Source: Ancylostoma caninum
Lineage: Eukaryota > Nematoda > Chromadorea > Rhabditida > Ancylostomatidae
Reading direction: 5' to 3'
Length of the DNA: 64,000 nucleotides
Assembly (NCBI GenBank): GCA_037903475.1
Contig: JBAJFG010000261.1
Span: 613,938-677,937, forward strand
Of this stretch, positions 1-10,298 are shown in pieces. Numbering within the stretch: the stretch's first letter is position 1; the number at the start of each line of letters is the position of its first letter. Both the position numbers and the translations under genes were made by a program. A model generated the notes under the pieces. That model made no database searches. It worked only from the letters and a program-made list of their open reading frames with translations, and was not told where the DNA came from.

Positions 1-1589
1 ATACATTCCAGCCATTTTTATAGCCATTGAGTTTTCCGTTTTTCCGACCTCAAAATAAGAATGGAAAGCACTTTTCAAGCATGCTGAGCACCAGTTTGAC
101 TTCCACTTGAGCTTGAAAATTGGGATAACTTTAATATACAATACTTCATGTTGTTAAGTAAAACACTTCTGTCATTTCAAGAAAATAGCTGTGGCATCAT
201 TTAATAATTCTAGTGCAAATTTGTTATCTCTTTCAAGAGATATCGCCATCGGTTTTTCTTGCGAGAACGGGGATGTCCCCTTTGATGTTAAGGATCTATA
301 TGAATTCTATAACCACTGTTTCCGAAGTGTCACTGCATGTATGCGACCCCATTACGCTAAAGTTAACGGATTTTCCCTGAGGAACTTTACGAAACAAGAT
401 GGCGTGTCCTAAGGACGACATGTCCGTAGGAGTTACTACTGAGAATGGCGACAACGTATTCAATCACTTCAAGAAAACTGTGATAGAATATGTAAAATGT
501 AATAAGTGTAAAGCAATAAAAATATGGTATTTTCAGCAAACTGCTGTCTGTTCCGGCAACATTCCCGAAGCTACTACTCAAAAAAAAAACTTTTTTGACG
601 TTCTATGCATCAGAGCCTAGAATAAAGGAAAACACACTTTTGCAAAAAAAAAGATTGGAAAGATCTTCGAAAAATTTATATAAATATTGCTTTGAGATGC
701 AAGATTTAAACTGTGATTTTATAATAGAACAACTTCACTTCAGTATGACAATGCCAGTGGTATATAAAAAACTCAAAGTCAATATCATCACTGGCATAAC
801 CCATTTCTGCAGTTTCATAAGATTCGGAGGAATATGTCACTGAAATAACTCGTTTCTGCAGTTTCATAACTTTCTGAGAAATATGTCACTGCAGTCCACC
901 TGCTGTAGCCGCTCTAGGTGACGTCAGGGAGCGAATTAAAAGAGAACTCCGTGTTCAGCAGGTCAGATAACTCCCAGGTATGAAATTACGGCTTTAAAGA
1001 TGTTTGGAAATGTTTTGCACGAGTTTGCAGTTCCGATCCGTGGCAGTGTCGCCAACGCTCGCTTTCAGGCAGCATGATAGCTTGGCAGCAGTTAACTTCT
1101 GCTCGCGCATGAACGATTGACGCACAACTCGTACGGGCCTTCGCGCCATCTTCGCGCCTTGCCGCAGCAACCGCAACGCAACAGCCGCTCCGGGGCACGT
1201 GGCTGGAAACAGTCGACCTATCGCAGTGCGGTCCCTCAACATTCAACACAACAGAAGACGAATGTTTGATAATCCCATTGTGACGAATCCCTGTGATAAA
1301 CCCATTGTTAAGAGGGAACGAAGCAAGTCCCTTTCACACTCCAATTCGTCTCACGTCGGAAATAAACAACAAGGATGAGCTTATCGACAGCATCAGGCTT
1401 ATCACGTAGAGCGGTCCTGATCGTGGCTATGTTTCATGTCGCATCCTCTGTAGCTCTCATTCGTCTACTGACTTGCTTACCGTGTTGTTTGTCATCTTGT
1501 TTGCCTAGCCTGGTCAGTCTAGTTACTCACTCCTCTGTAACATCATTGTTGTCATGAGTGCTAGAAGATATGTTGGATGTATTCAAGGC

Positions 1590-1615
1590 CTGACGAAGGT
1601 GTTAATCACCGAAAA
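1590..1615 (+). ncRNA. Hammerhead-ribozyme-like core motif
   Basis: The sequence reads CTGACGA, then a short hairpin (GGTG with CACC around a 5-nt loop), then GAAAAC. This is the CUGANGA - stem II - GAAA layout of a hammerhead catalytic core. An A-rich AATAAAAAA stretch follows at 1622. Stems I and III are not convincingly formed, so this may be a relic or a chance match. Motifs of this kind accompany Penelope-like and other small retroelements, and an RT relic of that type occurs elsewhere in the window. Confidence 0.3.
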
Positions 1616-1907
1616 CTAACCAATAAAAAATTGAAAACAGGAGTCCACAATATTCACGACACGAAGACTCCAATTCTACATATTTGCATCGTTTACTTGA
1701 AAATTTTATCACATCTTAACGTCTTGTAACATAAAGGAAGCTAGATATAAGAATGAATAGCTAACTCAGAGAAAAGCTGAAAGGAATAAATTAACTTAGA
1801 CTTTAAATTGTAGCATTTTCTCCGAATTCTTTGAATTTAACCTTTCCTGTCGATTTATATTACATTCTGCATTTAATGACTCGACATGCAACTCTGAACT
1901 TTCTACC

Positions 1908-2090
1908 CGCGGTGGATCCGCGGTTGCCCGCGATAGATCCGCACGTGACCGCGGTGGACAACCGGGAGTGACGTCAGTTCCGCGCTATGCTCACACATGC
2001 TCACAGTGGACCCACACATGCCCGAGGTGCACCTGCAATAAAATGGCTTTCCGCGGTGGACCCGCACATGCACACGGATCCACAGTAGAG
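1908..2090. repeat. GC-rich degenerate tandem repeat (about 21-bp unit)
   Basis: A CCGCGGTGGATCCGCACATG-like unit recurs with variable spacing. A second block of the same unit lies at 2296-2395. Base composition is far more GC-rich than the flanks. No coding function is supported. Confidence 0.7.
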
Positions 2091-2131
2091 CTGATTGGGT
2101 CATCAGTGCCAACAAAACCTCCACGCACGAT

Positions 2132-2211
2132 ACACGCATGGCCGAGTGGATAGGAGAGCGGACTTGGAGACATGAGTTCGAGAAGGTACCTAGGTTCGAA
2201 TCCAGTGATGT
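2132..2211 (+). pseudogene. Decayed type II tRNA-like sequence (Ser/Leu-like) or tRNA-derived SINE head
   Basis: It carries a consensus A box (TGGCCGAGTGG, 2139-2149) and a B box (GGTTCGAATCC, about 2193-2203) at tRNA spacing, with a total length near 80 nt as in Ser/Leu tRNAs. The anticodon loop is too long and the acceptor stem pairs only partly, so I do not call a working tRNA. It sits between two blocks of the same GC-rich repeat, which suggests that it belongs to a repetitive element. Confidence 0.45.
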
Positions 2212-2295
2212 AAAAACACTTGCAGGATGAAATGTCACTGCCATCGTGGATTTACATCCTCCATTTTTAGAAGAGAATAATCAGTCCCTTGAAAA

Positions 2296-2395
2296 TGCCC
2301 GCGGTGGACGCGCACATACCCGCTGTGGATCCGCACATGCCCGCGGTGGCGCACCGACGCTCCACCTCGGACGTACCGTGGATCCACCGCGGGCA
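2296..2395. repeat. Second block of the GC-rich 21-bp tandem repeat
   Basis: The same CCGCGGTGGA / CCGCACATGCC units as at 1908-2090 recur in this block. Together the two blocks flank the tRNA-like sequence. Confidence 0.65.
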
Positions 2396-2782
2396 GAAAG
2401 TTCAGAAAAGATGCAGTGGTATCCATCTAGGATGTATGGACGATGCACAAGATCGTGCTTTACGCGATCCAACAATGCTGTTAGAGAAGTGAAACATTTA
2501 CTAATTTTATGAGTTGCAACTTCGTTTACTGCGTGAATGATTTACCTTAAAAACTATTTTACTACTGCACAGAGAATACAAAACTCACGAAAACAGAACA
2601 ACTGATACGCATTTATAGAAAATCACAGTCACCAGACGAGAATGACGTTCCGTGTTGAACATACGAAAGTCCAGTTTAGATGCAATATTAGTAAAAATCA
2701 ATGGACACCAAAGCTAGTGAAGATATCACATAGAACTCCAATCAAAACCGTAGGACGCCGATGGGAATACATAACTAACGTA

Positions 2783-5700
2783 CTACCTTGCCAGGTAGTA
2801 TATCACGAAGAAGACAAACAACGCGAACAGGACCAGGTAACACATCATGTTCTTCCCTGAAACAAAAAAGTCATTACCACTGACATGCTAGCATAGAGAA
2901 TTGTTTGTATGCTGGCACTTCATTATTTATGTGCTCATAACGTTTTTCAGAACGACTAATTATCATCCGCTGCTTGGTCATTATGAACACGTCCGGCTGA
3001 CGCCGGACTTCCAGACTTTTCCTAATGCTCGCTTCGCTCGCATGACTTTATCCCTTTTTCATTTTGATTAAATCAAAGCCATGCCAAATTTTTGCTATAA
3101 TGTGTTCCATATCCTTTCCACTGCATACCCTCATATAAAGCTGGTCTTATCAAGAAAGTTTAACCAGTTTCTTAGGGTAATTTTATCTTTCGCTAAGCTA
3201 TTTGTAGCTATATATATAACCAATTCAGCCTGGGATGACCATAGGAAATGCTTTATCATTCTTTGTTTGTTGTAACTGGTCAAGCTATAAGAGCCAATTT
3301 GAACATATAAAAGAAGAGGGTGGTGGTTATCTGTAGCTACAAATAGCTTAGCGAAAAATAAAATTGCCCTAAGAAACTGGTTAAACTTTCTTGGTAAATC
3401 CAGTTTTATATGAGGGTATGCTAATGGAAGGAGAGAAGGGTTGAAGCGAATGTGAAGGGGGAGAAATGAGAAACGGATTACATACTACTCACGGCTGAGC
3501 TCTGAAATTTAGTGTTTTACGATCGATGTTATTCGCCAGCGAACTGATCGAGCAAAGATGGACCTGACTCATAGCATTTTCTTTGTAGTGAACACCAGAT
3601 CACTCCTCCTCCGTCGGTCGTCACATTTTTAGGCATTTCCCCACTTTTGGATGCTGGCGCACCCTTATCACAACGTTGGACCCCATTCCAGGCGTCTCAC
3701 CACTTTTGGACGCCGGCGAACACTTACCACACCTTTGGACCTGACTCCTGGCGTTTCCCCGCGCCGGCGCACCCTTATCACACCGTTGGACCCGACTCCA
3801 GGCGTTTCCCCAGTTTTGGACGCCGGCGCACTCCTACAGCAGCAGTGGACCCGTCGTAGAGCACTTTCTCCACTCTGTGCTACGCCCCCTGAATTTCGTC
3901 TCATACTGAGAAACAGACGCACACACACATTCAAAATAAGCCCGTTATTATAAGTCGTGATCGGGCACTATTCCACGTTCGGAGCACTGGAAACGCGCAT
4001 CAAAGGACGGGGAGGGGGGATGAGCTTGACCCTAACCACCGACGTGTCACGTTTTGCGACGTCATCAGGGACGTCTTCGAAGCTCACGAGCTATATATCA
4101 AGGTAAACTGTTCCCAAATTTTGAACAAAAAGCAACAAAAGCTGTTCCTACAACATCATTCTAAATCTTCCTAGATTATTTTTCGCTTATTTTAGATCAC
4201 TTCAGTATGCCAGATTCGAGATGAAGTAGACAATAGTATTTCATAACACATCATAGTGTTCGAAAGTGATTCAAGTTGCAGATATTAGTTACTTGGAAAA
4301 GGTCAGAATGACGGATGGCTTACACCAATTGACGACGGTCTCTAAGTAGTGATTATTTCAGAGGGTAACCTCGAATCAGCATATTCTGGGAGTTGCCCAA
4401 GAGCTAGATGCTGGAAATGTCAGCCATTTTCAGTGAACCAACCACAGGACCAGTCAATTGTATCATAGTAAGAGAAATCGTGATCACAACTCTCCTGAGT
4501 TTTTTAATGCAAAGAAGATTAGCACATCGAACTCACGATCAGAAGAGCAAATTTCTATACGAAGAATACTTTCCTGGTTTTTTTTTTCTCTATATAGAAA
4601 GATGTGGATGATTCATTTCATTAGTTAAAATTCACCCAGTGACATCAAATAATTAGAAACAAGAATGCAACGAAAAGCAATGATATCCGCTCACCTCCTG
4701 CTTTGCTCACAATACCAAGACGTTTCATGGTCGACATCAGCAAGCCTTTTGAAGAATCAAAGTCATCATCCATAGTATTTAATAAGCGGTTTTGTTCCCT
4801 TACATCTTCTCCGATAGATATCGTCACCTGGAAACATGTTTTGAGCATAATTGCTAGCATGAGAGGGAAAGTAAATCAGTGATGAGCAGTAAAGTGGCCC
4901 AACTTCGCAAAAACCGTTTCCATTATCCATGTAGGAAGATTAGTCAAAAAACAAGCAATGCAATGAAAATAAAGAATAATCGCCAAAATAACAATCTTCC
5001 ATGAGTGTCTGTCCATTCCATGAGCGGCTGTCGTTCAATCTCTGCATATTTTGAATTCATTTAAGTCCTTTTGTTGAACAATACTCGAGATTGTTATATT
5101 CCTTTATTCCTTATAGGGCCAAAGCCAAAGTTTCGGCGCTATGTCGCCTTCTCCAGGGCCATTGTTCGTTCTACTGCTAGCGACAGCCGGCTAGTGGCGA
5201 GTGTTGTTCGCGAGTTCTCGTCGCTAGCAGTAGAACGAACAAAGGCCCTGAAGAAGGCGACGTAGCGCCGAAACGTTAGCCCTATAAGGAATAAAGGGAT
5301 ACATCAATCTCGATTATTGTTCAACAAAAGGACTTGAGTGAATCTAAAAATGTGGTGATCCTGATCCGGCCTAGTCAATTCTCTCACACCGCAATCGCTG
5401 AGGCTACACTGGCGCCATGCTCTACGTGGAGTATAGCATCCTGCGTCACAGTCGGTCCGATTGTGGCAATGGCGCCTACCGGTTGTGGCCGGGTCGTCGC
5501 CGCATGTTTGGCCGTATATTTGGGATCAAATTGTACGAATAATTACGAAAAACAGCACTTATCGTACAACTTCAAATATTTTTTCATGAAATTGAGTGAT
5601 AAATTCATATGAGAGGACACAGACAACTAGAGGTCAGACGACGCAGGCAGCACAAGCATGACAAGCCATGTCGAAAAAAAAACGCCAATGTACAGAGTTC

Positions 5701-6637
5701 GGGATGATTTCATGAAGGATGATTTCACATCTTAAGCAGTGATCTCACACCTAATGTGCTCGTAATACCATTTTACCTGGTGATGTTGGTGTAACAGAGG
5801 AACTTTGGTGCAAAAAATAACGTGGTGCAAAGTTCGACATTTTGTGAAATATGATTGTCACATCAGATCCAGCTGGTTTACATGTAGTCTGTTCCAAGAA
5901 CAACGATGGTTCCGCATTTGTGCCCATGATCTGGATTTCTCTCCCACCTCTCGGGACACGGTGCTATTTCTCGCGCTCTCACCTCCTCTATTATCTTCGC
6001 AACTATTTTCCCCGTTGAAACGCACTACACAAATAGCACAAAGCAGATGCTGCATCAACTTTATCTGTAACGTAATGCAGCCGTATTCTTATTCAAATTC
6101 TTTAGATCGATAGCATTCGATGAATCTATATACATCCATTAGAAGACAACTAAGAAAAATTGGCACTATTCGGCCAGTTCTGCCCCAAAATTTCAAGAAA
6201 AAATTTTCGCCCAAACTTCGCCCAGGGGGGTTATTTGGGGTGCTGATCACGAATATCATATCCATTTTGTACCGTAACCCCATTTTTGTAGGGTTACGGT
6301 AAGGTTGCCTCAGGTTATCTAAGTCTAGATTAATGGATAATCGTTTGATATCCATTCCAATTTCAGAAGAGTTTTCAGCAGGTCGATCAGAAGAAAAATC
6401 ATCCACAACTCCTTACACGGCGGCAAGCATACATTGTTGAATTAAACTTCAATCCTCACCTTCTTCAGAGCTGCAACTTTGCTGGAAAGTTCATCTACAA
6501 GGCTATCATTATGACGCTCCAGGTAGCTGCTCTCATAGTTATTGCTTGTACTCGGCCCTGGAAGAAAGAGGATCCAGTACAACTCAAAACAAATGACAAA
6601 AGGAAACAAAAGCACCTCTCGTACCGCGATATGCCAT
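2783..6637 (-). CDS. BET1: BET1, Golgi vesicle-trafficking Qc-SNARE (4 exons)
   Basis: Joined exons are 6616-6637, 6460-6557, 4695-4827 and 2783-2856, all with GT-AG borders and matching phases, giving 108 aa (family about 107-118). The protein starts MAYRGTRGPS. A SNARE helix covers about residues 24-80 and includes REQNRLLNTMDDDFDSSKG, whose glutamine probably provides the zero-layer Q. A C-terminal anchor (about residues 89-106) follows, containing MMCYLVLFALFVFFVIYYL. BET1 acts with syntaxin-5 family SNAREs in ER-to-Golgi fusion. A TTTCAG acceptor 7 nt before the ATG (6645-6647) suggests spliced-leader addition. The long introns hold a MITE (5063-5336), tandem repeats (3638-3855) and an inverted-repeat element (3123-3421). 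The C. elegans counterpart would be nbet-1. The last exon is only 74 nt and encodes nearly the whole membrane anchor. Confidence 0.95.
3123..3421. mobile_element. Inverted-repeat element (MITE-like) in BET1 intron 3
   Basis: Left arm 3123-3215 (starts GCATACCCTCATATAAA) and right arm about 3333-3421 (ends TTTATATGAGGGTATGC) are near-perfect reverse complements over roughly 90 bp, separated by about 115 bp. No coding capacity is seen. Confidence 0.85.
3638..3855. repeat. Tandem repeat, about 60-bp unit, 3-4 copies
   Basis: A unit containing TTTTGGACGCCGGCGCACCC followed by TTATCACACCGTTGGACCC recurs three to four times with small changes. It lies in the last BET1 intron. The open frames across it are by-products of the repeat. 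Confidence 0.8.
5063..5336. mobile_element. 274-bp foldback MITE in BET1 intron 2
   Basis: The termini AAGTCCTTTTGTTGAACAAT and ATTGTTCAACAAAAGGACTT are inverted copies. The complementarity extends inward for more than 100 bp, including GTTCGTTCTACTGCTAGCGAC and its reverse complement. The right arm carries a CTGAAGA - GGCG...CGCC - GAAAC motif (5248-5276). Confidence 0.85.
5248..5276 (+). ncRNA. Hammerhead-like core inside the MITE
   Basis: CTGAAGA (5248-5254) is followed by a 4-bp stem (GGCG 5256-5259 with CGCC 5266-5269) and GAAACGTT (5270-5277). This matches the CUGANGA / GAAA core with a possible 2-bp stem III (AC/GT), as in small hammerheads of retroelements. The mirrored arm has CTGGAGA, which would break the core. 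Stem I is weak, so catalytic activity is unproven. Confidence 0.35.
6227..6300. repeat. Partial copy of an inverted-repeat element with a GTTACGGTAC hairpin
   Basis: The segment resembles the arms of the element at 11273-11570: GTTATTTGGGGTGCTGA, then CATTTTGTACCGTAACCCC and its local reverse complement GGGTTACGGTAAGG. It lies in BET1 intron 2, just downstream of exon 2 on the minus strand. Confidence 0.65.
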
Positions 6638-7337
6638 GTTTACGCTGAAAGTCGCAGGTTATATAGCCGACAACGAGGATTCTCCGCTGTAACAATCAAA
6701 ATACAGTATGTGAAAATTATTCAGGACAGCAGAAGCGAATCACCAGCAAGACACCGGGCGAGACAGGGAAAACAACAGTTACCGCGCTCCATTGCGATTT
6801 GCGTGCCACGTCAGCCCTCGTCCGCTCGTCCGGTCCCCATCAACTGGTTCCGTCGAGCTTCTGATATCACATGTTCGCTTGCATCATGCTGTGCATGGCT
6901 TCAGCTGTTTCTCTCTTGTATTAGTGTGCTTACTCATTTACATCTAGGTCCAGGTAATCTCTCGTTCCGATCACCCATGGCGCTGTTCTATTACATGCTT
7001 GCTTCGTATTTCTTGACAGGGATGAGAATACGATCTCGATGGGGACGTATTTTTACGCTGCAGCCCAGCTGGATAATCATAAATTATCGTGAAGGGATTA
7101 ATGGCGGACTTATTCGTGATATGCAGTCGTTTCCAAGCGATACCAAACAGGTTTCACGCGAACAATTGCGTCACGTGATCACTGAATGCCACCAAAGTCA
7201 AGATTTCCAGTGTCGAGTACATATTGCTTGTAAAATCTCCCTGCGCTCAGTCTCCATCTCATCCCATCCCAGAAGTCAGCCACCATCTAGCGAAGTATTC
7301 ATTATTAAGGTTCTTCGAGTTCTAGTGTCTTACACAT

Positions 7338-7609
7338 TGCTCGCTATCATCGACAGATCGATGATCCTTGTAGTATTCATGTTCACCGCCGATACTGTAC
7401 CTCCTGTGGAGGGGGCGGAGCTGACCTGTCTCATGCTTGAGATAGTTATTCCTAGGCAGTATGATGTTGTAAGCCGCAAGAGGCGCTCGTTACTCACTTT
7501 ACTCTTCGCACTCACTCTCTCTGTACAGTAAGATAAATATTCCACTGAACCACCGCCTTAATTGTGCATTCGGACTACACAAGGTCCAAGAGTCTCAACG
7601 CCCACAACA
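7338..7609 (+). repeat. 5' LTR of the BEL/Pao element
   Basis: It shares long blocks with 10019-10298, including the segment TATCATCGACAGATCGATGA (from 7345) and GTCCAAGAGTCTC near its end. The last base before the primer site region is 7609. Confidence 0.85.
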
Positions 7610-7611
7610 TT

Positions 7612-7623
7612 TGGTGCATCGGC
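7612..7623 (+). other. Primer binding site, complementary to tRNA-Gly
   Basis: TGGTGCATCGGC lies two bases inside the 5' LTR end. It is the reverse complement of GCCGATGCACCA, the expected 3' end of eukaryotic tRNA-Gly with CCA added. This fixes the LTR boundary and the element's orientation. Confidence 0.8.
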
Positions 7624-7921
7624 TAAAATAAAGCCATTCCTCCCGCGTCAGAGCGTAACAACTCTGGAGCCTGGAGAAGAGACTAGCTCACACCAGAGCA
7701 ATTTCACGGCCCACCCCAAGCCGTAAGAGGTTAGCAAAGTCTATCCTAGGAGCCAAAGTGCCCTAAAACCACAGATCCAATCAAGGATCCAGAATCGATA
7801 TCGATTCAACTCAGCCTAACTGGCACTACAGTTAGCGCTTGCGTGAGCTAATTGCAACGCACATAGTCGTCTCTGAACGACAAATCTCACGGAAATCTTT
7901 CTGAAGTGAGCCAAAAAAGCC

Positions 7922-10141
7922 ATGGCACTTCACTTCCACAGAATTCCCATTGTCCTTAGCGCCAGATCGCTAAGGAAAGTTGTAAATTTCTACAAGGAGA
8001 GTGCAAAAAATGTAGAATATAGAGCAGACAACGAAGATATTGAGAGCTGTAACTCTACAACAGCGCTACTAAAATGTAGCATCCTGCGAATCAATGAGGC
8101 AAAAGAGGACCTTCAAAAATTGTACAGAGAGATACTAGATGACTACAGAAACTGCGAGAGCAAATCAGAGAAAAGGGAAATTCTAGCGGAGATTCACCAA
8201 ATAACGGAAGAATCTGAGCTGCACATATCGATAGCGGAGGCAAACGACCTCATCGCTATTTTAGCCGCAAAGCTCAACGAATTTAATAAGATTCAAGAAA
8301 ATATGGAGAATCGCCTAGAATGTCCAAAAACTAGAGCTCAGAAAGTATGTGCTCCAGCAAAAGACGATTCAGAAATCGTTCAAAATGTTGCCGAAAACAC
8401 TGAGCAAAGTAGAAGTTATGTGTCAATGTCGTCATTTTCACAAGCACCATACTCGAATCAACACAGAGATGGCCCAATGGCGGTTCTCGAAAAAGAGATT
8501 GCCACAAATGCATACACTGAGACAAGATTAGGCCAGAAAAACAACGGCAGGGTCAAACAATCAAGAGCGAAGCGCCCTAACTATAGACCCAATTACGGTG
8601 ACGGATGCATATTTTGCCACAAGGGCAATCACTCATCCACACGATGCCGTACCGTCAGCGATCAAAGCATGCGCCGAAAAGCACTTAAAGAACAAAATCG
8701 CTGTTGGAAATGTTTCTCACGGACCCATAGCAGTTGGGTCTGCCGAAAGCAGGACTGCTCATTTTGTGGACAGAAGCACCATATCAGCCTGTGCTTCAAA
8801 AAGGACAAAACACAGAGTAATTGTGATGACACGCGACAATCAAGGGACATGCCCCCCAACCACTCAGATAGAAAGGGCTGTCAAAACTGCGGTCAGAGGT
8901 CAGATAGAAGCCGATATGATTGCAGAAAACATACATCAATTAATGCACAAATGTGCATGGATAATTTCACAAAACTCCATAGTCGCACCGTTAGTTCAAT
9001 AAACAAACAAACTGTGTTAATGACAGCTGAGGGCAGCATATGGAACGCAAAACGGCGGCAATTTGAGAAAGTGTTGTTCTGTTTCGACTCGGGTTCACAA
9101 AAAACCGTAGTTGAGGAGAAACTTGTAGAACAATTTGGCCTTCCAAAGAAAAGGACCAAAATGTGCACAGTATCTGGGAGCGGTGGACACATGGAAACGT
9201 GCAAAAGCCACATCATTCCTCTCAAAGTCGGGACGGCATTTGGACAAGACATCGACATGACCGTAGAAACTCGGCCAGTCATTACAAGTGGATTTCCATC
9301 CGTGAAACTTGGTCGAGCTGACGCGGAGTTTTTGAAAGCCAACGATATTTATTTGGCAAGTACGAAAGTACGTGGAGAACGGCAAATTCCACGCGTTTTA
9401 GTGGGTCTTGACTATTATCATGACCTAGTTACCGGCCATGTAACTAAAACCCCATCTGGATTACACATTGCCAGAACGGTTTTCGGTCCCACAATTTACG
9501 GTAGTGGGTTGACCGAAGTAAATCACGTTGAATCTGTCAGTTATAATCTGACAGCTGTGTGGGAAAACACCGAGGTCCGTGCGCCCCAAAAGGGCTCTGG
9601 ACTCAATGTACTAGAAACAAGGGCAAAGGAGCGCAAGAGATGCAAAAAGCTCTCGAAGTACTCCGATACGTACAAAAATGGAGTTTGCCACGCCTACAGT
9701 TTCACACCTACCACATTTCCATTGAAGGAAGATGCGACGCATGTCGTAAAAAATCACTCTGTAGTCATGAAAAGGCTACAATCTTCACAACTCCAACCGT
9801 CTGCCTTCAACTCCAGCCGCCGCCGTCCTGTACTCCACGTCAAGCAGCCTCTCACGCCGTCCAGCCGCCGTTCGCCTTCAATTCCTGCAACCCGTCGTCG
9901 CCTTTCACGTCCTCGAGCTGTGTTTCGCCGCCGTCCACCTCAAGAAGTCGATCCTGGCCGCACCACGACGACAAGGAAGAAAGCCAAGATCAGTGATATT
10001 AATAGTGATAATTCTTGTTGCCCGCCGGAGTATCATCGACAGATCGATGATCCTTGTAGTATTCATGTTTACCGCCGATACTGTACCTCCTGTGGAGGGG
10101 GCGGAGCTGACCCGTCTCGGGTTAGAGATACTTGTTGCTAG
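7922..10141 (+). CDS. Gag-protease polyprotein of the BEL/Pao element (739-codon frame)
   Basis: The open frame runs from ATG 7922 into the 3' LTR. The N-terminal half is charged and helical like Pao gag proteins. Cys/His zinc-knuckle motifs occupy about residues 228-300 (CIFCHKGNHSSTRC, CWKCFSRTHSSWVC, CSFCGQKHHISLC). A retropepsin of the DUF1758 kind follows, with the active-site segment CFDSGSQKTVVEE near residue 388. After about residue 570 the similarity ends. The remainder is Arg/Pro/Ser-rich and the last 41 residues are translated LTR. The polymerase and integrase parts of a complete element (usually well over 1500 aa in all) are missing, so the element depends on enzymes from elsewhere if it moves at all. 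The intact frame suggests that the gag part decayed less than the LTRs imply. Confidence 0.85.
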   Translation: MALHFHRIPIVLSARSLRKVVNFYKESAKNVEYRADNEDIESCNSTTALLKCSILRINEAKEDLQKLYREILDDYRNCESKSEKREILAEIHQITEESELHISIAEANDLIAILAAKLNEFNKIQENMENRLECPKTRAQKVCAPAKDDSEIVQNVAENTEQSRSYVSMSSFSQAPYSNQHRDGPMAVLEKEIATNAYTETRLGQKNNGRVKQSRAKRPNYRPNYGDGCIFCHKGNHSSTRCRTVSDQSMRRKALKEQNRCWKCFSRTHSSWVCRKQDCSFCGQKHHISLCFKKDKTQSNCDDTRQSRDMPPNHSDRKGCQNCGQRSDRSRYDCRKHTSINAQMCMDNFTKLHSRTVSSINKQTVLMTAEGSIWNAKRRQFEKVLFCFDSGSQKTVVEEKLVEQFGLPKKRTKMCTVSGSGGHMETCKSHIIPLKVGTAFGQDIDMTVETRPVITSGFPSVKLGRADAEFLKANDIYLASTKVRGERQIPRVLVGLDYYHDLVTGHVTKTPSGLHIARTVFGPTIYGSGLTEVNHVESVSYNLTAVWENTEVRAPQKGSGLNVLETRAKERKRCKKLSKYSDTYKNGVCHAYSFTPTTFPLKEDATHVVKNHSVVMKRLQSSQLQPSAFNSSRRRPVLHVKQPLTPSSRRSPSIPATRRRLSRPRAVFRRRPPQEVDPGRTTTTRKKAKISDINSDNSCCPPEYHRQIDDPCSIHVYRRYCTSCGGGGADPSRVRDTCC

Positions 10142-10298
10142 TCAGAATGATGTTGTAAGCCCTACGAGGCGCACCTTACTCACTATTCTCCTCGCACTCA
10201 CTCTCTATTGTACACTACATAATAAATATCCACTGAACCACCGCGTTTATCGCACATACGGACAAGAAAAGTCCAAGAGTCTCTCGCATCCACGAACA
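10019..10298 (+). repeat. 3' LTR of the BEL/Pao element
   Basis: It matches the 5' LTR throughout, with small insertions (CCGGAG near the start) and substitutions. It contains AATAAA near 10221, a likely element polyadenylation signal. The gag-protease frame ends inside it. Confidence 0.85.

Larger units (their letters stand above)
1..2782. other. Intergenic region without a recognised gene
   Basis: No exon chain or conserved protein segment was found on either strand. The region holds a hammerhead-like motif near 1590-1615, GC-rich tandem repeats at 1908-2090 and 2296-2395, and a decayed tRNA-like sequence at 2132-2211. These are listed separately. The short open frames here look random, with no splice-phase continuity and no family resemblance. 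Confidence 0.6.
7338..10298 (+). mobile_element. BEL/Pao-type LTR retrotransposon, deleted (gag-protease only)
   Basis: Two direct repeats (7338-7609 and 10019-10298) both start TG and end ACA and flank a gag-protease frame. The primer binding site TGGTGCATCGGC (7612-7623) is complementary to the CCA-tailed 3' end of tRNA-Gly. Reverse transcriptase, RNase H and integrase are absent: only about 400 bp separate the protease from the 3' LTR. The LTRs differ at many positions and no clear target duplication is visible, so the insertion is old and non-autonomous. Confidence 0.85.

Noticed and set aside
6542..7531. 329-codon open frame on the plus strand
   Set aside because: It is antisense to BET1 exons 1 and 2 and its last 60 or so codons are translated 5' LTR. 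No recognisable domain.
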